A stretch of DNA of 54,628 nucleotides from Aggregatibacter actinomycetemcomitans (GCF_003130205.1 NZ_NRDF01000013.1:1-54628); one strand, 5' to 3'; counted from the first letter of the stretch, positions 1-9,480 are shown. The notes: a model not told the origin generated them from the sequence alone. Program-made: numbers and translations.

Positions 1-99
1 CAGTCTGTCGTAGATAAACTCAATCTAAGACCACGAAAGTGTTTAGGCCGGAAAACACCTTATGAGGTTTACTTTAAGAAATTGTTGCACTTGGTTTGA
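1..99 (+). CDS. IS30-family transposase, C-terminal fragment (5' end outside window)
   Basis: Frame 1 is open from the window edge to a TGA at 97-99. The 32 residues include RPRKCLGRKTPYEV, the conserved C-terminal block of IS30-type DDE transposases. The sequence over and just after the stop (about 84-107, with GTTGCACTTGG and CAATTCAAG) is probably the right inverted repeat, since IS30-type repeats often overlap the 3' end of the gene; I cannot see the left end to confirm it. It abuts the remains of a second, unrelated insertion sequence. Confidence 0.75.
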   Translation, partial: QSVVDKLNLRPRKCLGRKTPYEVYFKKLLHLV

Positions 100-123
100 C
101 AATTCAAGTTTTAATTCTTTAAT

Positions 124-827
124 CCTTGAAGTCGATTAGTTGTTTTTCAATGCCTAAATCGGCATATTGTTCAAACGTGAATAACTAATTCATATATCGC
201 TTTTGAGCTCCTATACGCACTTCTGACATTGCGCTTTTTATAAGAAAAATTACCCTTTTCATTCGGCTTGTCTGAGCGTTCTGTCAAAAACGTTTGATGA
301 TTTCCGATACCGCGGTGTCAGACATAAAAGTCATTTTTATGGCTATTCTTATGCGTCCTGGTGATAACTTTTAAGGCTTTCCCCGCCATTTGTGTCGGCG
401 TGTTAAATAAATCCTGTAATAATCCGAGTCTACCGTCACAGATAATAGATTGACTAACAAAACCTTTTTCGGTTTTCACGATTTTGCGATAAATCACCTT
501 TCCCGGCAGGAATCTAATAGTACAAGTACATCGACATCCCGACCAAAGAAGGTGATGTCGGCAAGGATATCCAGTTGACGCTTTTGAGGAGGGAGAGCGT
601 GGTTTCAGGCGCTTTATCAATATAACATTGAATAGCTCGAACAGTGATATTTTTCGGTTACTTGTTTGTAGGTTCGCTTCCCTCCGCATAGCCTCCCAAA
701 GTTGTATTGGATTAAATTTATTCTGAAACGAAGTGCGGGCATTTATAGCGCTGAATAGGGTTTTGTTTGCCATACTTTTGAATCGTGCGGTGTTGCCAAA
801 AATGCATTTTTTTGTTGATAAATTCAA
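124..827 (-). pseudogene. Degenerate IS256/Mutator-type (IS1249-like) transposase
   Basis: The longest open stretch (318-827) is only part of the gene. Pieces of one transposase lie in different frames in the right order. The first is a segment with QLDILADITFFGRDVDV, the DDE aspartate region. The next is GKVIYRKIVKTE, then SIICDGRLGLLQDL, the typical CDGRxGL block. After it come a segment with FLTERSDKPNEKGNFSYKKR followed by RSAYRS, and FTFEQYADLGIEKQ near 130-190. At least three frameshifts and an internal deletion are needed to join them, and the C-terminus is lost next to the IS30 fragment. Family placement rests on remembered motif order. The element is certainly inactive. Confidence 0.7.
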
Positions 828-914
828 AAAAGTGGGTTAATGCCTCGTACTATAAGGCCTTAACTCACTTTTTACCAATAATCTTCTGCTATACCAAGTA
901 ATTTTAGCGGCAAC

Positions 915-942
915 AAAAAAGGGTATCCGCAGATACCCTTTT
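915..942 (-). terminator. Rho-independent terminator of hflC
   Basis: A 7-bp stem GGGTATC/GATACCC (921-927 and 932-938) with a 4-base loop. On the minus strand it is followed by a run of six T. It lies 14 bases past the hflC stop. Confidence 0.85.
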
Positions 943-955
943 CATGTTTAATCAA

Positions 956-1843
956 TTACTTGCTTGGTGATTGCATAAAACGGAAGAAGTCACTGTCCGG
1001 TTTTAAAATCAACAAATTGTCCGAATTGGCGAAGCTGCTTTCATAGGCTTTCAGGCTACGAATGAAGCTATAAAATTCAGGTTCTTTACCAAAGGCATCG
1101 GCAAAGATTTTGGCTGCTGTTGCGTCGCCGTCACCGCGTAATTCCTGTGCGGTTTTTTCCGCATTGGCGATGATTAAGGTGACTTTACGATCGACATCCG
1201 CCTGAATAAATGCCGCTTTTTCTTTACCTTGGGAACGGTGTTCACGGGCTACCGCATCCCGTTCGGCACGCATACGCTGGTAAATGGAGGAAGACACTTC
1301 ATCCGGCAAGTTAATTTGTTTAATCCGTACGTCAAGCACTTCAATCCCTAGTTCGGCAGTGCTGTCCTGCCCACTGTTGAGGGCTTTTTTCGTGCCTACC
1401 ATGAGTTCGCCTCGTGTTCCGGAAACGATGTCTTTAATGGTGCGGGAACCGATTTCGGAACGTAAACGGTCATTGACTTTACGACGTAATAAGTTGGCGG
1501 CTTGTGCATAATCGCCACCACCGGTGGTGGTGAAGAAACGACCTAAATCATTGATACGCCATTTCACGTAGGAATCCACTAAGAGGTCTTTTTTCTCAAC
1601 AGTAACGAAACGATCTGCTTGCCCGTCTAAGGTTTGAATACGTGCATCAAGCACTTTCAGGTTATCAATAAACGGGATTTTAAAATGCAGTCCCGGCGTG
1701 TAAATGGCAATTTTATTATCGGCATCGCGTTGTACTTTGCCAAAACGCAACATAATACCGCGCGTGCCTTCGGTGACCACCACTACACTGGAGTAGACGA
1801 TAGCGACGATAACTAAAATGACAGGTAATAACAGTTTACGCAT
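956..1843 (-). CDS. hflC: HflC, SPFH/band-7 membrane protein, modulator of FtsH
   Basis: The protein has 295 residues. An N-terminal membrane anchor spans about residues 4-23, followed by a band-7 (SPFH) domain beginning EGTRGIMLRFGKV and an alanine- and charge-rich helix around residues 180-250. In the family, HflC and HflK form a periplasmic-facing hetero-oligomer around the FtsH protease and limit its access to membrane substrates. The ATG overlaps the hflK stop by one base (TAATG), so the two are translationally coupled. Length and domain order match the family. Confidence 0.95.
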   Translation of the reverse strand: MRKLLLPVILVIVAIVYSSVVVVTEGTRGIMLRFGKVQRDADNKIAIYTPGLHFKIPFIDNLKVLDARIQTLDGQADRFVTVEKKDLLVDSYVKWRINDLGRFFTTTGGGDYAQAANLLRRKVNDRLRSEIGSRTIKDIVSGTRGELMVGTKKALNSGQDSTAELGIEVLDVRIKQINLPDEVSSSIYQRMRAERDAVAREHRSQGKEKAAFIQADVDRKVTLIIANAEKTAQELRGDGDATAAKIFADAFGKEPEFYSFIRSLKAYESSFANSDNLLILKPDSDFFRFMQSPSK

Positions 1844-3096
1844 TAGTTAAATCTCCCTTGACGACTACTTTCATTTCCGATTTCTGATGGACGGTTCGGC
1901 GTGTTTGCCCGATTTTCGTTGCGGGAAACAGGCGCAGAATTGACCGCACTTTGTTGGGTTTCTTCACCATTGGCATTGGTGGAATAGGTTTTTTTGCCTT
2001 TGAGTAACTGTTCCAGCGGTAGTACGGTGAGGTTATTGCCGTTAGCGGCATCCAACATCACTTTCGGTGTATTCGCCATCACTTTTTCCATCGATTGAAT
2101 ATATAAACGCTCACGGAAAACATCCGGCGCGGCTTTAAATTCCGGTAACAGCGGTTGGAAACGTTCCACTTCCCCTTTGGCATCCAGCACGACACGATCT
2201 TTATAGGCTGTCGCTTCTTCCAAAATGCGTTGGGCGTTACCGCGCGCAATCGGCTCTTTCTCACGGGCATAGGCTTCCGCTTCACGAATATAACGTTGTT
2301 CGTCTTCCTGCGCTTTAATGGCGTCGTCGAAGGCGTCTTTCACTTCTTCCGGCGGACGGGCGGATTGGAAGTTCACATCAATCACCTCCAAGCCCATATC
2401 ATACGGCTCGATAATTTGATTCAACGCCTTCCAGGTATTTTCACGCACCACGGAGCGACCGGTAGTCAAAATATCGTTCATAGTCATGTGACCGATCACA
2501 TAACGTAACGCACTGTCGGTGGCTTGGTTTAAACTGTCGTTGGCATTTACTACGCTGAACAGATATTTTTCGGGATTTTGTACGCGATATTGCACGGTCA
2601 TTTCCACTTTCACCATGTTTTCATCTTGTGTCAGCATGGAACCTTGGGTTTTTAATTCCTGCACGCGTTCCACATTGACCGGAATCACGCGATCAATAAA
2701 GGTCGGTTTCCAGTTTAAACCCGGTTGTTCGATGGAATGGAACTGCCCCAAACGCAACACCACGCCACGTTCCGCTTCTTTGATGGTATAAAAACCGCTG
2801 GCGCCCCATAAAATCACGCCGGCGACCACGGCAATCGGTAATAATTTGCCTAAGCCGGAAGGCAGATTGGCATGGTTGGAATTGTTATTTTTGGTGCCTT
2901 TACCGCCCATTTTTTTCAATAAATTATTGAAAATTTCTTCTAAATCAGGTGGTGATTGTTCGTTCTTTTTTTGTGAGTTGGAAGAACGATCCCAATTAGA
3001 CTGACCTTCGTTTTTATCGGAAGACCGGCTTCCTGAAGATTGTCCGTTTTGCTTTGGTTTGCCCCAAGGATCTTGATCTGAACCGTTTAACGACAT
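1843..3096 (-). CDS. hflK: HflK, SPFH/band-7 membrane protein, partner of HflC
   Basis: The protein has 417 residues. The first 80 are a low-complexity cytoplasmic tail rich in Ser, Asn, Gln and Gly. A single membrane segment follows at about 84-104, then the band-7 domain starting at ERGVVLRLGQF. The C-terminal 50 residues are again Asn/Ser-rich and probably disordered. It is the first gene of hflK-hflC and acts with HflC on FtsH at the inner membrane. The gene order PPTase-hflK-hflC is the one I know from Haemophilus. Confidence 0.95.
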   Translation of the reverse strand: MSLNGSDQDPWGKPKQNGQSSGSRSSDKNEGQSNWDRSSNSQKKNEQSPPDLEEIFNNLLKKMGGKGTKNNNSNHANLPSGLGKLLPIAVVAGVILWGASGFYTIKEAERGVVLRLGQFHSIEQPGLNWKPTFIDRVIPVNVERVQELKTQGSMLTQDENMVKVEMTVQYRVQNPEKYLFSVVNANDSLNQATDSALRYVIGHMTMNDILTTGRSVVRENTWKALNQIIEPYDMGLEVIDVNFQSARPPEEVKDAFDDAIKAQEDEQRYIREAEAYAREKEPIARGNAQRILEEATAYKDRVVLDAKGEVERFQPLLPEFKAAPDVFRERLYIQSMEKVMANTPKVMLDAANGNNLTVLPLEQLLKGKKTYSTNANGEETQQSAVNSAPVSRNENRANTPNRPSEIGNESSRQGRFN

Positions 3097-3191
3097 GGCT
3101 TTCTCCGTTTGTCAAAAAATTGTTACAAGTCTAAACAAAATCGAGTGTTAAGTCTAATCATTAATGGGGTTAATGCGCGGATTTTAAAGGG

Positions 3192-3911
3192 CTAAATGTT
3201 CACATCGTAGCGAATTTTTTGTAAAAGCATTTGTGTTTCGAATTGTTCGCCATTCCAGACAAAATAATGCAACGAATGCGGCGGATTTTGATTGACGAAA
3301 AACGCCAAATAAAAAGGCAATTGGTCGCTAAAAATCAATTGCCCGCGCGGGCAGTAACGGGAATAAATCTCTTGTGTGTCGGGCAAATGGGTCACTTCCG
3401 ACAATCTCATAATGCCCGCCCCTTGGGATTTTAACACCGCTTCACGCAAACACCAAATACGATAAAACGCCGATTTTTCATCGGGTTGCTGTTGAAACCA
3501 ACGGATTTCTTCGGCGGGGGCAAAATGTGCCAAAAGGGCTAAATAGGGGCGTTCTTTGCGTGGCGATTCGATGTCGATTCCGACCGCACTTTTTCCGCCG
3601 TTGTCATGAATGTGCAAAATCACCGCAACCCAATCACCGGAATGGCTGATATTGAAATCGATGTCGGGTGCGGGAAATTGCGGGCGACCGCTTGCCGTAC
3701 GGGAAATTTGCCCTAAAAGTGCGGTGGGTTTTCCCGACGTTTTTAGTAGTTGCCACAACAGAAAATGTGCCAGGCGACGACATTGCCAACATTGTTGCAC
3801 GCGCGGGTTATCACTGTTTAAGGTGAGTAAATTTGGCGGAACAAGCAGCGCCGGTATGTTTTGAAAAGGGAAGGGCGTTTGAATATTTCCACAGGCGATG
3901 AGGGTTGTCAT
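3192..3911 (-). CDS. 4'-phosphopantetheinyl transferase, Sfp/AcpT superfamily
   Basis: The protein has 239 residues. Family signatures are visible: FNISHSGDW at 87-95, GIDIE at 111-115 (Mg-binding Asp/Glu) and WCLREAVLK at 153-161, the usual WxxKEAxxK with Arg in place of the first Lys. The enzyme moves the phosphopantetheine arm of CoA onto a serine of a carrier protein. No carrier-protein synthase is nearby, so the target may be the fatty-acid ACP or a distant cluster. The gene is 95 bases upstream of hflK on the same strand. The start lacks a strong Shine-Dalgarno, so the N-terminus is less certain. Confidence 0.85.
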   Translation of the reverse strand: MTTLIACGNIQTPFPFQNIPALLVPPNLLTLNSDNPRVQQCWQCRRLAHFLLWQLLKTSGKPTALLGQISRTASGRPQFPAPDIDFNISHSGDWVAVILHIHDNGGKSAVGIDIESPRKERPYLALLAHFAPAEEIRWFQQQPDEKSAFYRIWCLREAVLKSQGAGIMRLSEVTHLPDTQEIYSRYCPRGQLIFSDQLPFYLAFFVNQNPPHSLHYFVWNGEQFETQMLLQKIRYDVNI

Positions 3912-3920
3912 AGGCGTAAG

Positions 3921-3963
3921 AAAAGTGCGGTCAAGATCTGTTGAATTTTGTCACCGCACTTTT
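3921..3963 (-). terminator. Inverted uptake-signal pair acting as thrC terminator
   Basis: AAAAGTGCGGT (3921-3931) and ACCGCACTTTT (3953-3963) form an 11-bp perfect stem with a 21-base loop. The hairpin lies between the thrC stop and the PPTase start and ends in T residues on the minus strand. Paired uptake signals doubling as terminators are well known in this family. Confidence 0.75.
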
Positions 3964-3968
3964 TATCT

Positions 3969-5243
3969 TTATTTCAACAAATAAGCTCTTAACTGCGCAA
4001 AATCGTTTTCCATTTCATCGGATAACAACGGCAGTTTGTTATGTTTATCCAAGGCTTCCGGCAATGGCAGGATTAAATCCAGAATGCGCTCGACGGATTC
4101 CTTGAATTTCGCCGGGTGGGCGGTGCAAAGGAATAAACCGGTTTCTCCCGCCTGTAAATCCCCTTTGAGCACCTCATACGCCACCGCACCGTGCGGTTCG
4201 CATAAATAACCGAGTTTGTGCATTGTGCGTAATGTTTCTTCCGTTTGCGCATCGGAAATCGCCGCCGAATGTAATTCGGTTAACACCCAACCGTTACGTT
4301 TGAACAACTCTTCCACGCGCGGCCAGTTATTCGGACGGGAAACGTCCATGGCGTTGGAAAGGGTGGCGACGGTGGCGTTCGGCGACCAGTTGCCGCTGTG
4401 TAAATAGCGCGGCACGGTGTCGTTCGCGTTGGTGGCGGCAATAAAGCGTTTGATCGGCAAACCAAGGGTTTTGGCGATTAAACCGGCGGTGAGGTTGCCG
4501 AAGTTGCCGCTTGGCACGGAGACCACGAGATTTTCCCGTTGTGCTTTCGGTAATTGCGCCGTCGCTTCAAAGTAATAGCATACTTGCGCCAATAAGCGGC
4601 TGATATTAATGGAGTTGGCGGAGTTTAAACCGATGGCTTGGCGCAATTCGGCGTCATCAAAGGCTTGTTTCACTAAGGCTTGGCAGGTGTCGAAATCGGC
4701 GTTGATAGCGACGGTGCGAATATTGCCGCCGAGGGTGCAGAAGAGTTTTTCCTGTAACGGGCTGATTTTGCCTTTCGGATATAAAATCACCACATCAATA
4801 TTGTCTAAACCGTAGAAAGCGTGGGCAACCGCCGCGCCAGTGTCGCCGGAAGTGGCGGTTAAAATGGTGATTTTGCCATCACCGCGTACGGTGGCTAAGG
4901 CCTGTGCCATGAAACGTCCGCCGAAGTCTTTAAAGGCGAGTGTCGGCCCGTGGAATAATTCTAACGCATAAATATGGTCTTCCACTTTAACCACCGGCGC
5001 CGGGAAGGTGAAGGCGTTGCGTACCATTTGTTCAAGCTGTGCCGGCGGGATTTCTTCACCGATTAGCGCACCAAGAATTTTTTGGCTGCGCTCAACCAGC
5101 GGCAATGCCAATAGTTCGCCGATATTCGTTAAGTGCGGTATGTTTTGCGGGAAAAATAAGCCTTGATCTTTGCCTAATCCTTGGCGCACCGCTTGAGCGA
5201 AATTGACTTGTTCTTCGGGGTGTTTAATGTTGTATAAATTCAT
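3969..5243 (-). CDS. thrC: Threonine synthase
   Basis: The protein has 424 residues and is PLP-dependent. It converts O-phosphohomoserine to threonine and phosphate, the last step of the pathway. The PLP lysine is in LAFKDFGGRF (Lys105), and the phosphate-binding TATSGDTGAAVAHAF lies near 129-143. Length equals the gamma-proteobacterial type. It is the last gene of the thr operon, separated from thrB by a small exported protein gene, and followed by a uptake-signal hairpin terminator. Confidence 0.97.
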   Translation of the reverse strand: MNLYNIKHPEEQVNFAQAVRQGLGKDQGLFFPQNIPHLTNIGELLALPLVERSQKILGALIGEEIPPAQLEQMVRNAFTFPAPVVKVEDHIYALELFHGPTLAFKDFGGRFMAQALATVRGDGKITILTATSGDTGAAVAHAFYGLDNIDVVILYPKGKISPLQEKLFCTLGGNIRTVAINADFDTCQALVKQAFDDAELRQAIGLNSANSINISRLLAQVCYYFEATAQLPKAQRENLVVSVPSGNFGNLTAGLIAKTLGLPIKRFIAATNANDTVPRYLHSGNWSPNATVATLSNAMDVSRPNNWPRVEELFKRNGWVLTELHSAAISDAQTEETLRTMHKLGYLCEPHGAVAYEVLKGDLQAGETGLFLCTAHPAKFKESVERILDLILPLPEALDKHNKLPLLSDEMENDFAQLRAYLLK

Positions 5244-5354
5244 GGTTAATTCCGTGCTATGAAAATGAACGGCAGCCTGTACTGCCGTTGCAGGAAAATT
5301 ATTTAATTCGGTTATACGATGTGACTTGCGGCGGATTGGTCACTAATGCGACCA

Positions 5355-5738
5355 TCACATAATCGGTTTTTTATCTAAAGTTAATCCACAGAAAGCGAAC
5401 GCCATATTATGAATGCAGCTGACATCGGTTCGGTTTAGTACTTGCGGATATTGCTCAAAGAAGCGTTCGATTTCCGCTTTGGAGGAGGTTTCCAGTTTGC
5501 ATTCGCCACTGACTTCGCACACAGGCGACCAGCTTTTGCCGGCATTTTGGGAACCGTCTGCCAGCCATTGTTTGCCTTTGAGTTTTAAACGAAATTGGAT
5601 ATCCGTATTATTTTGATGTGGGCCCAAGAACACATAATCACCGGCTGCCTGTGGCGGTAAACCGTCAGACAAGGCTTCAGCGTTTGCGAGCGGGTAAATG
5701 AGACAACTGCAAAAAAGTGCAGTAAGAATTTTTTTCAT
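5355..5738 (-). CDS. Small exported protein of unknown function within the thr operon
   Basis: The protein has 127 residues and I do not recognise its family. A clear signal peptide covers about residues 1-20 (MKKILTALF, then a hydrophobic stretch ending ANA). The mature part has four cysteines (PVCEVSGEC and a later C..C pair), fitting two disulfides in the periplasm. It sits between thrB (27 bases upstream) and thrC (111 bases downstream) on the same strand, so it is probably co-transcribed with them. It has a good Shine-Dalgarno (AAGGAT). Being exported, it is unlikely to be a threonine enzyme. Confidence 0.8.
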   Translation of the reverse strand: MKKILTALFCSCLIYPLANAEALSDGLPPQAAGDYVFLGPHQNNTDIQFRLKLKGKQWLADGSQNAGKSWSPVCEVSGECKLETSSKAEIERFFEQYPQVLNRTDVSCIHNMAFAFCGLTLDKKPIM

Positions 5739-5765
5739 TTTTTTATCCTTGGTTATATTTGCCGG

Positions 5766-6710
5766 CTAGCCCAGTTCTCTGGTGCCGGCATTATCGACTT
5801 TGCAGATGTGTACAAAGCCTTCATTGTTTTGTAAATAGTAGTTCTCTAAATAAGCCGCCAGCTTGGTGGCATGAATTAAATCCGGTGCGATAGCGAAAAT
5901 TGTCGGTCCGGAACCGGAAATCCCGGTGGCTAACGCGCCTAAATCGCGGGTTGCCTGTTTGACTTCCGCGTAGTTCGGCAACAAGGCTTCACGATAAGGT
6001 TCCGCGATGACATCTTTCATCATCATTGCCGCCAGATTTTCCTGCTGTGTATGGCAAGCGTGCACAAATCCGCCAAGGTGGCGACCGTGTGCAATCACAT
6101 CCTGACGGGTGTAGCTTTTCGGCAAAATAGCACGGGCTTCTGCCGTGGAAACTTCAATGCCGGGATATGCCAACACCCAATACCAGCTGTCAAAAAACGG
6201 CAATTTCTGGCAAATATTGCCGAGGGATTGCACCATAAACTGTACACCGCCTAAATAGCAAGGTGCAACATTATCATAATGAATGGAACCGGAAATCCGA
6301 CCTTCCAGTTCGCCCATCATTTCTAATAATTCCATTTTAGAAAAAGGCTCATTATGGTATTTGTTCAGCGCCACCAGTGCTGCCACGATAGAGCAGGCGC
6401 TGGAACCCAAACCGGAGCCGATCGGCATATTCTTTTCTAAAGTTAGGCGTAAGGACTTCACTTTCACATTGCGTAATTTGAGCCGTTCGGTGAACAGCAC
6501 ATATGCCTGATAAACGATGTTTTTTTGAGGTTCTTTCGGTAATTTACGCACAAAATAGCCCGCACTTTCCAGTTCAAAACCGTCGGCGATAGGTTCGATT
6601 TGCACCACATCGCCCAACAGCGAACCGTCAATCGGCGAAATTGCCGCGCCCAGCGTGTCGAAACCGACACTGATATTGGCACTGGAAGCGGGCGCATAGA
6701 TTCGTAACAT
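5766..6710 (-). CDS. thrB: Homoserine kinase
   Basis: The protein has 314 residues and belongs to the GHMP kinase family. It phosphorylates homoserine with ATP to give O-phosphohomoserine for ThrC. The ATP-binding glycine loop [12 protein letters not shown] is at 96-107, the N-terminal motif [16 protein letters not shown] is present, and the C-terminal [12 protein letters not shown] is intact. It begins 11 bases after the thrA stop, the tight spacing of an operon. Confidence 0.97.
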   Translation of the reverse strand: MLRIYAPASSANISVGFDTLGAAISPIDGSLLGDVVQIEPIADGFELESAGYFVRKLPKEPQKNIVYQAYVLFTERLKLRNVKVKSLRLTLEKNMPIGSGLGSSACSIVAALVALNKYHNEPFSKMELLEMMGELEGRISGSIHYDNVAPCYLGGVQFMVQSLGNICQKLPFFDSWYWVLAYPGIEVSTAEARAILPKSYTRQDVIAHGRHLGGFVHACHTQQENLAAMMMKDVIAEPYREALLPNYAEVKQATRDLGALATGISGSGPTIFAIAPDLIHATKLAAYLENYYLQNNEGFVHICKVDNAGTRELG

Positions 6711-6721
6711 GGGGGCTCCGT

Positions 6722-9169
6722 TTAGTGTTTCAAGGTTCTTAAAATATCGGCGAAAATACCGGCGGCAGTCACTGCATTACCGGCGCCGTAACCGCGTAAT
6801 AATAACGGAATTGGCTGATAATAACGAGTATAAAATGCAAGGGCGTTTTCACCGTTTTTCACTTTGTATAGCGGATCGTCTTTGCCTACTTCAATAATGG
6901 AAACTTTGCATTTGCCGTTTTCGATTTGCCCTACATAACGTAACACTTTTTCTTCCGCCTGAGCTTTTTCGATGCGGGCATTGAATTCGCCATCTAACTG
7001 CGGCAATAATGCCATGAATTCTTCAGTGGATTTCCCTTCGGCAAAGCCTTTTGGTAACACGCCTTCCACGTCTATATCTTCCAATTCCAGTTCTAATCCG
7101 CTTTCACGGGCTAAAATCAGTAATTTACGGGCAACATCCTGACCGGAAAGATCGTCACGTGGATCCGGCTCGGTGAAGCCTTTTTCTCGGGCAAGTGCAG
7201 TGGCTTGGGAAAGCGTTAAACCTTCTTCCAGTTTACCGAAAATAAAGGAAAGGGAGCCGGATAAAATCCCATCGAAGCGTTCCACTTCATCGCCTGCAGC
7301 GAGCAGATTCTGTAAGTTTTCGATGACCGGCAAGCCTGCGCCGACATTGGTTTCGTATAAGAATTTACGTTGGTTTTTATGTGCCAGTTCACGCAGTTTG
7401 TGGTAATAATCCAACGCGCGGGTATTGGCTTTTTTATTCGAGGTCACCACATGGAAACCTTCCGCCAAGGCGCGTTCGTATAAACCGGCGAGGGATTCTG
7501 CCGACGTGCAATCCACGAAAACCGGGTTCACCACATGATGTAATTTAATGAAAGAGAGCAGTACGTCGAAATCCGACGGTTGGGTAGCGTTTTCTAAGTC
7601 CGTTTGCCAATGATCTAAATTTAAGCCGTTTTCATTGAGCAACATTTTGTTGGAATTCGCGAGGGCGCAAACGCGAATTTCAATGTCTTTCTTTGCCAAA
7701 TATTCTTTTTGGTGTTTGATTTGCTCGATTAATTCGCCGCCGACACCGCCGACGCCTACGAGAAATACTTCAACGAGCTTTTTGTTGTTAAATAACGCTT
7801 GGTGCGTTGCTTTCACGGCCTCAATGGCTTTATTTTGCGCCACCACGGCGGAAATCGAACGTTCGGAAGAACCTTGAGCAATGGCATTAATGCTGATATT
7901 CGCTTGTGCTAACGCGGAGAAGAAGCGGGCGGCAATGCCTTTGGCTTGACGCATACCGTCGCCTACCACGGAAATGATGGATAAATCTTTAATCACTTCA
8001 ATCGGATCCAACTGATGGGCTTTTAACTCTTGCGCAAATTCTGCTTCTAAGGCTTTCAGTGCTGCATCAACGGATTTTACCGGCACGCAGAAACTGATGC
8101 TGTATTCGGAGGAGGACTGGGTGATTAAAATAACCGAAACTTTCGCAGTAGACATGGCGGAAAATACGCGGGAAGCCATGCCTACCATGCCTTGCATACC
8201 CGGGCCGGAAACATTGAACATCGCCACATTATCTAAATTGGTAATGCCTTTTACCTGTAAGCCTTCGGATTTGATGTCACCGGCGATAACGGAACCCGGC
8301 GCGCTCGGATTGCCGGTATTTTTAATTAAACACGGAATGTTCGGACGCACTAACGGACCGATGGTGCGCGGGTGGATGACTTTGGCGCCGAAGTAGGAAA
8401 GTTCCATGGCTTCACGATAAGACAGGCTTGGCAATAAACGTGCATCGGGCACTAAACGCGGGTCACAGGTATAAACACCGTCAACGTCCGTCCAGATTTC
8501 GCACACGCTGGCACCCAAACAGGCGGCTAAACAAGCGGCGGAGTAGTCGGAACCGTTACGCCCCAATAACACGAGTTCGCCTTGCTCGTTACAAGCGGTA
8601 AAGCCCGCCATTAACACCACTTTATTTTTGCCGATGGATTTCGCATCCACCCGTTTGGTGGATTCTTCAATATCCACGGAAGATTCCAAATAACTGCCTT
8701 GGGCTAACAATTGTTTCACTGGATCAACCACATGCACTTCATAACCATTGGCTTCAAACCAGGCTTTCATCATGGCGATGGAAAGTTTTTCACCGCGGCA
8801 ATCGATGGTGGCTTTGAGCTCATCTTCCACTTTGCCGTCCTGACGGATTTTTTCTAATAATGACGCGATTTGTTGGAATTCTTGGTCGATGATTTGTTTG
8901 GTGCCGGTAAGATCAAAGTGGCTATTTTTGGCGTGCAAACCGTTAATTATGGTGTAGAAAATATCTAATGCTTCGTTGAAATGGGAATCGGTAGATTGAT
9001 TTAAACTGGCTTTTTCGGAAAGGGCGACAAGGTGATTGGTGATTTTGGCAGGTGCCGATAAAACGCCTGCCGCCTGTTCTTCCAAATGGGCCTTTTCAAT
9101 AAGCTCCGCCGCCTGTAAAAACCGTTCCGGATTGGCTAAGGAAGTGCCCCCAAATTTAAGTACGCGCAT
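6722..9169 (-). CDS. thrA: Bifunctional aspartokinase I / homoserine dehydrogenase I
   Basis: I place the start at the ATG at 9169 ([10 protein letters not shown]), preceded by AGGAGAATATC. This gives 815 residues, close to E. coli ThrA. A longer in-frame start at 9271 would run through the attenuator and is unlikely. Order: aspartokinase domain with KFGGTS at 4-9, two ACT regulatory domains around 310-450, then homoserine dehydrogenase with the Rossmann loop GVGGVGGE near 467. It catalyses the first and third steps of threonine synthesis and is feedback-inhibited by threonine in the family. Regulation by attenuation is shown by the upstream leader. Confidence 0.97.
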   Translation of the reverse strand: MRVLKFGGTSLANPERFLQAAELIEKAHLEEQAAGVLSAPAKITNHLVALSEKASLNQSTDSHFNEALDIFYTIINGLHAKNSHFDLTGTKQIIDQEFQQIASLLEKIRQDGKVEDELKATIDCRGEKLSIAMMKAWFEANGYEVHVVDPVKQLLAQGSYLESSVDIEESTKRVDAKSIGKNKVVLMAGFTACNEQGELVLLGRNGSDYSAACLAACLGASVCEIWTDVDGVYTCDPRLVPDARLLPSLSYREAMELSYFGAKVIHPRTIGPLVRPNIPCLIKNTGNPSAPGSVIAGDIKSEGLQVKGITNLDNVAMFNVSGPGMQGMVGMASRVFSAMSTAKVSVILITQSSSEYSISFCVPVKSVDAALKALEAEFAQELKAHQLDPIEVIKDLSIISVVGDGMRQAKGIAARFFSALAQANISINAIAQGSSERSISAVVAQNKAIEAVKATHQALFNNKKLVEVFLVGVGGVGGELIEQIKHQKEYLAKKDIEIRVCALANSNKMLLNENGLNLDHWQTDLENATQPSDFDVLLSFIKLHHVVNPVFVDCTSAESLAGLYERALAEGFHVVTSNKKANTRALDYYHKLRELAHKNQRKFLYETNVGAGLPVIENLQNLLAAGDEVERFDGILSGSLSFIFGKLEEGLTLSQATALAREKGFTEPDPRDDLSGQDVARKLLILARESGLELELEDIDVEGVLPKGFAEGKSTEEFMALLPQLDGEFNARIEKAQAEEKVLRYVGQIENGKCKVSIIEVGKDDPLYKVKNGENALAFYTRYYQPIPLLLRGYGAGNAVTAAGIFADILRTLKH

Positions 9170-9203
9170 GATATTCTCCTGATAAATGATGTTTGAATTT
9201 GCA

Positions 9204-9233
9204 TAAAAAAACCCGCTCTTGGGAAATGCGGGT
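9204..9233 (-). terminator. Threonine operon attenuator
   Basis: ACCCGC (9211-9216) pairs with GCGGGT (9228-9233). On the minus strand a run of seven T follows. The hairpin lies between the leader peptide stop and the thrA Shine-Dalgarno, the arrangement of a transcription attenuator. Confidence 0.9.
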
Positions 9234-9257
9234 TCATGAATTTTATTCTTTAACGCA

Positions 9258-9329
9258 CTAGCCCGCCCCATTGATCATAATCATGGTCATGGTGGTTGGC
9301 ATCATAATAGAAGTGCGGTTGTTTTTCAT
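9258..9329 (-). CDS. thrL: thr operon leader peptide, rich in Thr, Ile and Met
   Basis: An ATG at 9329 opens a 23-residue peptide ending at a TAG (9258-9260), 25 bases before the attenuator stem. It starts [10 protein letters not shown] and ends INGAG; the ending matches the E. coli thr leader, which also ends GAG. It holds four Thr, three Ile and, unusually, five Met after the start codon. Stalling at scarce Thr or Ile tRNA would favour an antiterminator and allow thrABC expression. An uptake signal core (9311-9319) lies inside the reading frame and encodes NRTS. No larger ORF caller would report it. Confidence 0.85.
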   Translation of the reverse strand: MKNNRTSIMMPTTMTMIMINGAG

Positions 9330-9360
9330 GGTGTTTTTGTGTGAAAAAAGAATGCGCTTA

Positions 9361-9389
9361 GAAATACCGAAATTTACCTTTATTGTCAA
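9361..9389 (-). promoter_or_regulatory. Promoter of the threonine operon
   Basis: Reading the minus strand, a perfect -35 TTGACA (9389-9384), a 17-base spacer and -10 TATTTC (9366-9361). It lies about 30 bases upstream of the leader peptide start. Confidence 0.75.
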
Positions 9390-9464
9390 TATGTTTCTAA
9401 ATAAAATTAATGAATTGAGTGTTATTGGGATAAATTAGCGTATTAAATTTTGAAATATGGTGTT

Positions 9465-9480
9465 AATACTGAAAAGTATA
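9465..9480. promoter_or_regulatory. Inverted repeat upstream of nadV, possible operator
   Basis: ATACT (9466-9470) and AGTAT (9475-9479) form a perfect inverted repeat around GAAA, 43 bases before the nadV start. Position and symmetry suggest a repressor site. I cannot say which regulator binds it; an NAD-metabolism regulator such as an NrtR-type protein is a guess. Confidence 0.4.

Noticed and set aside
318-827. A 169-codon open reading frame on the minus strand as a real gene
   Set aside because: Only part of it matches transposase motifs and the rest of the protein lies in other frames; it is a stretch of a pseudogene.
6722-9271. thrA starting at 9271
   Set aside because: The extra 34 codons run through the attenuator hairpin and lack similarity; the ATG at 9169 has a strong ribosome site.
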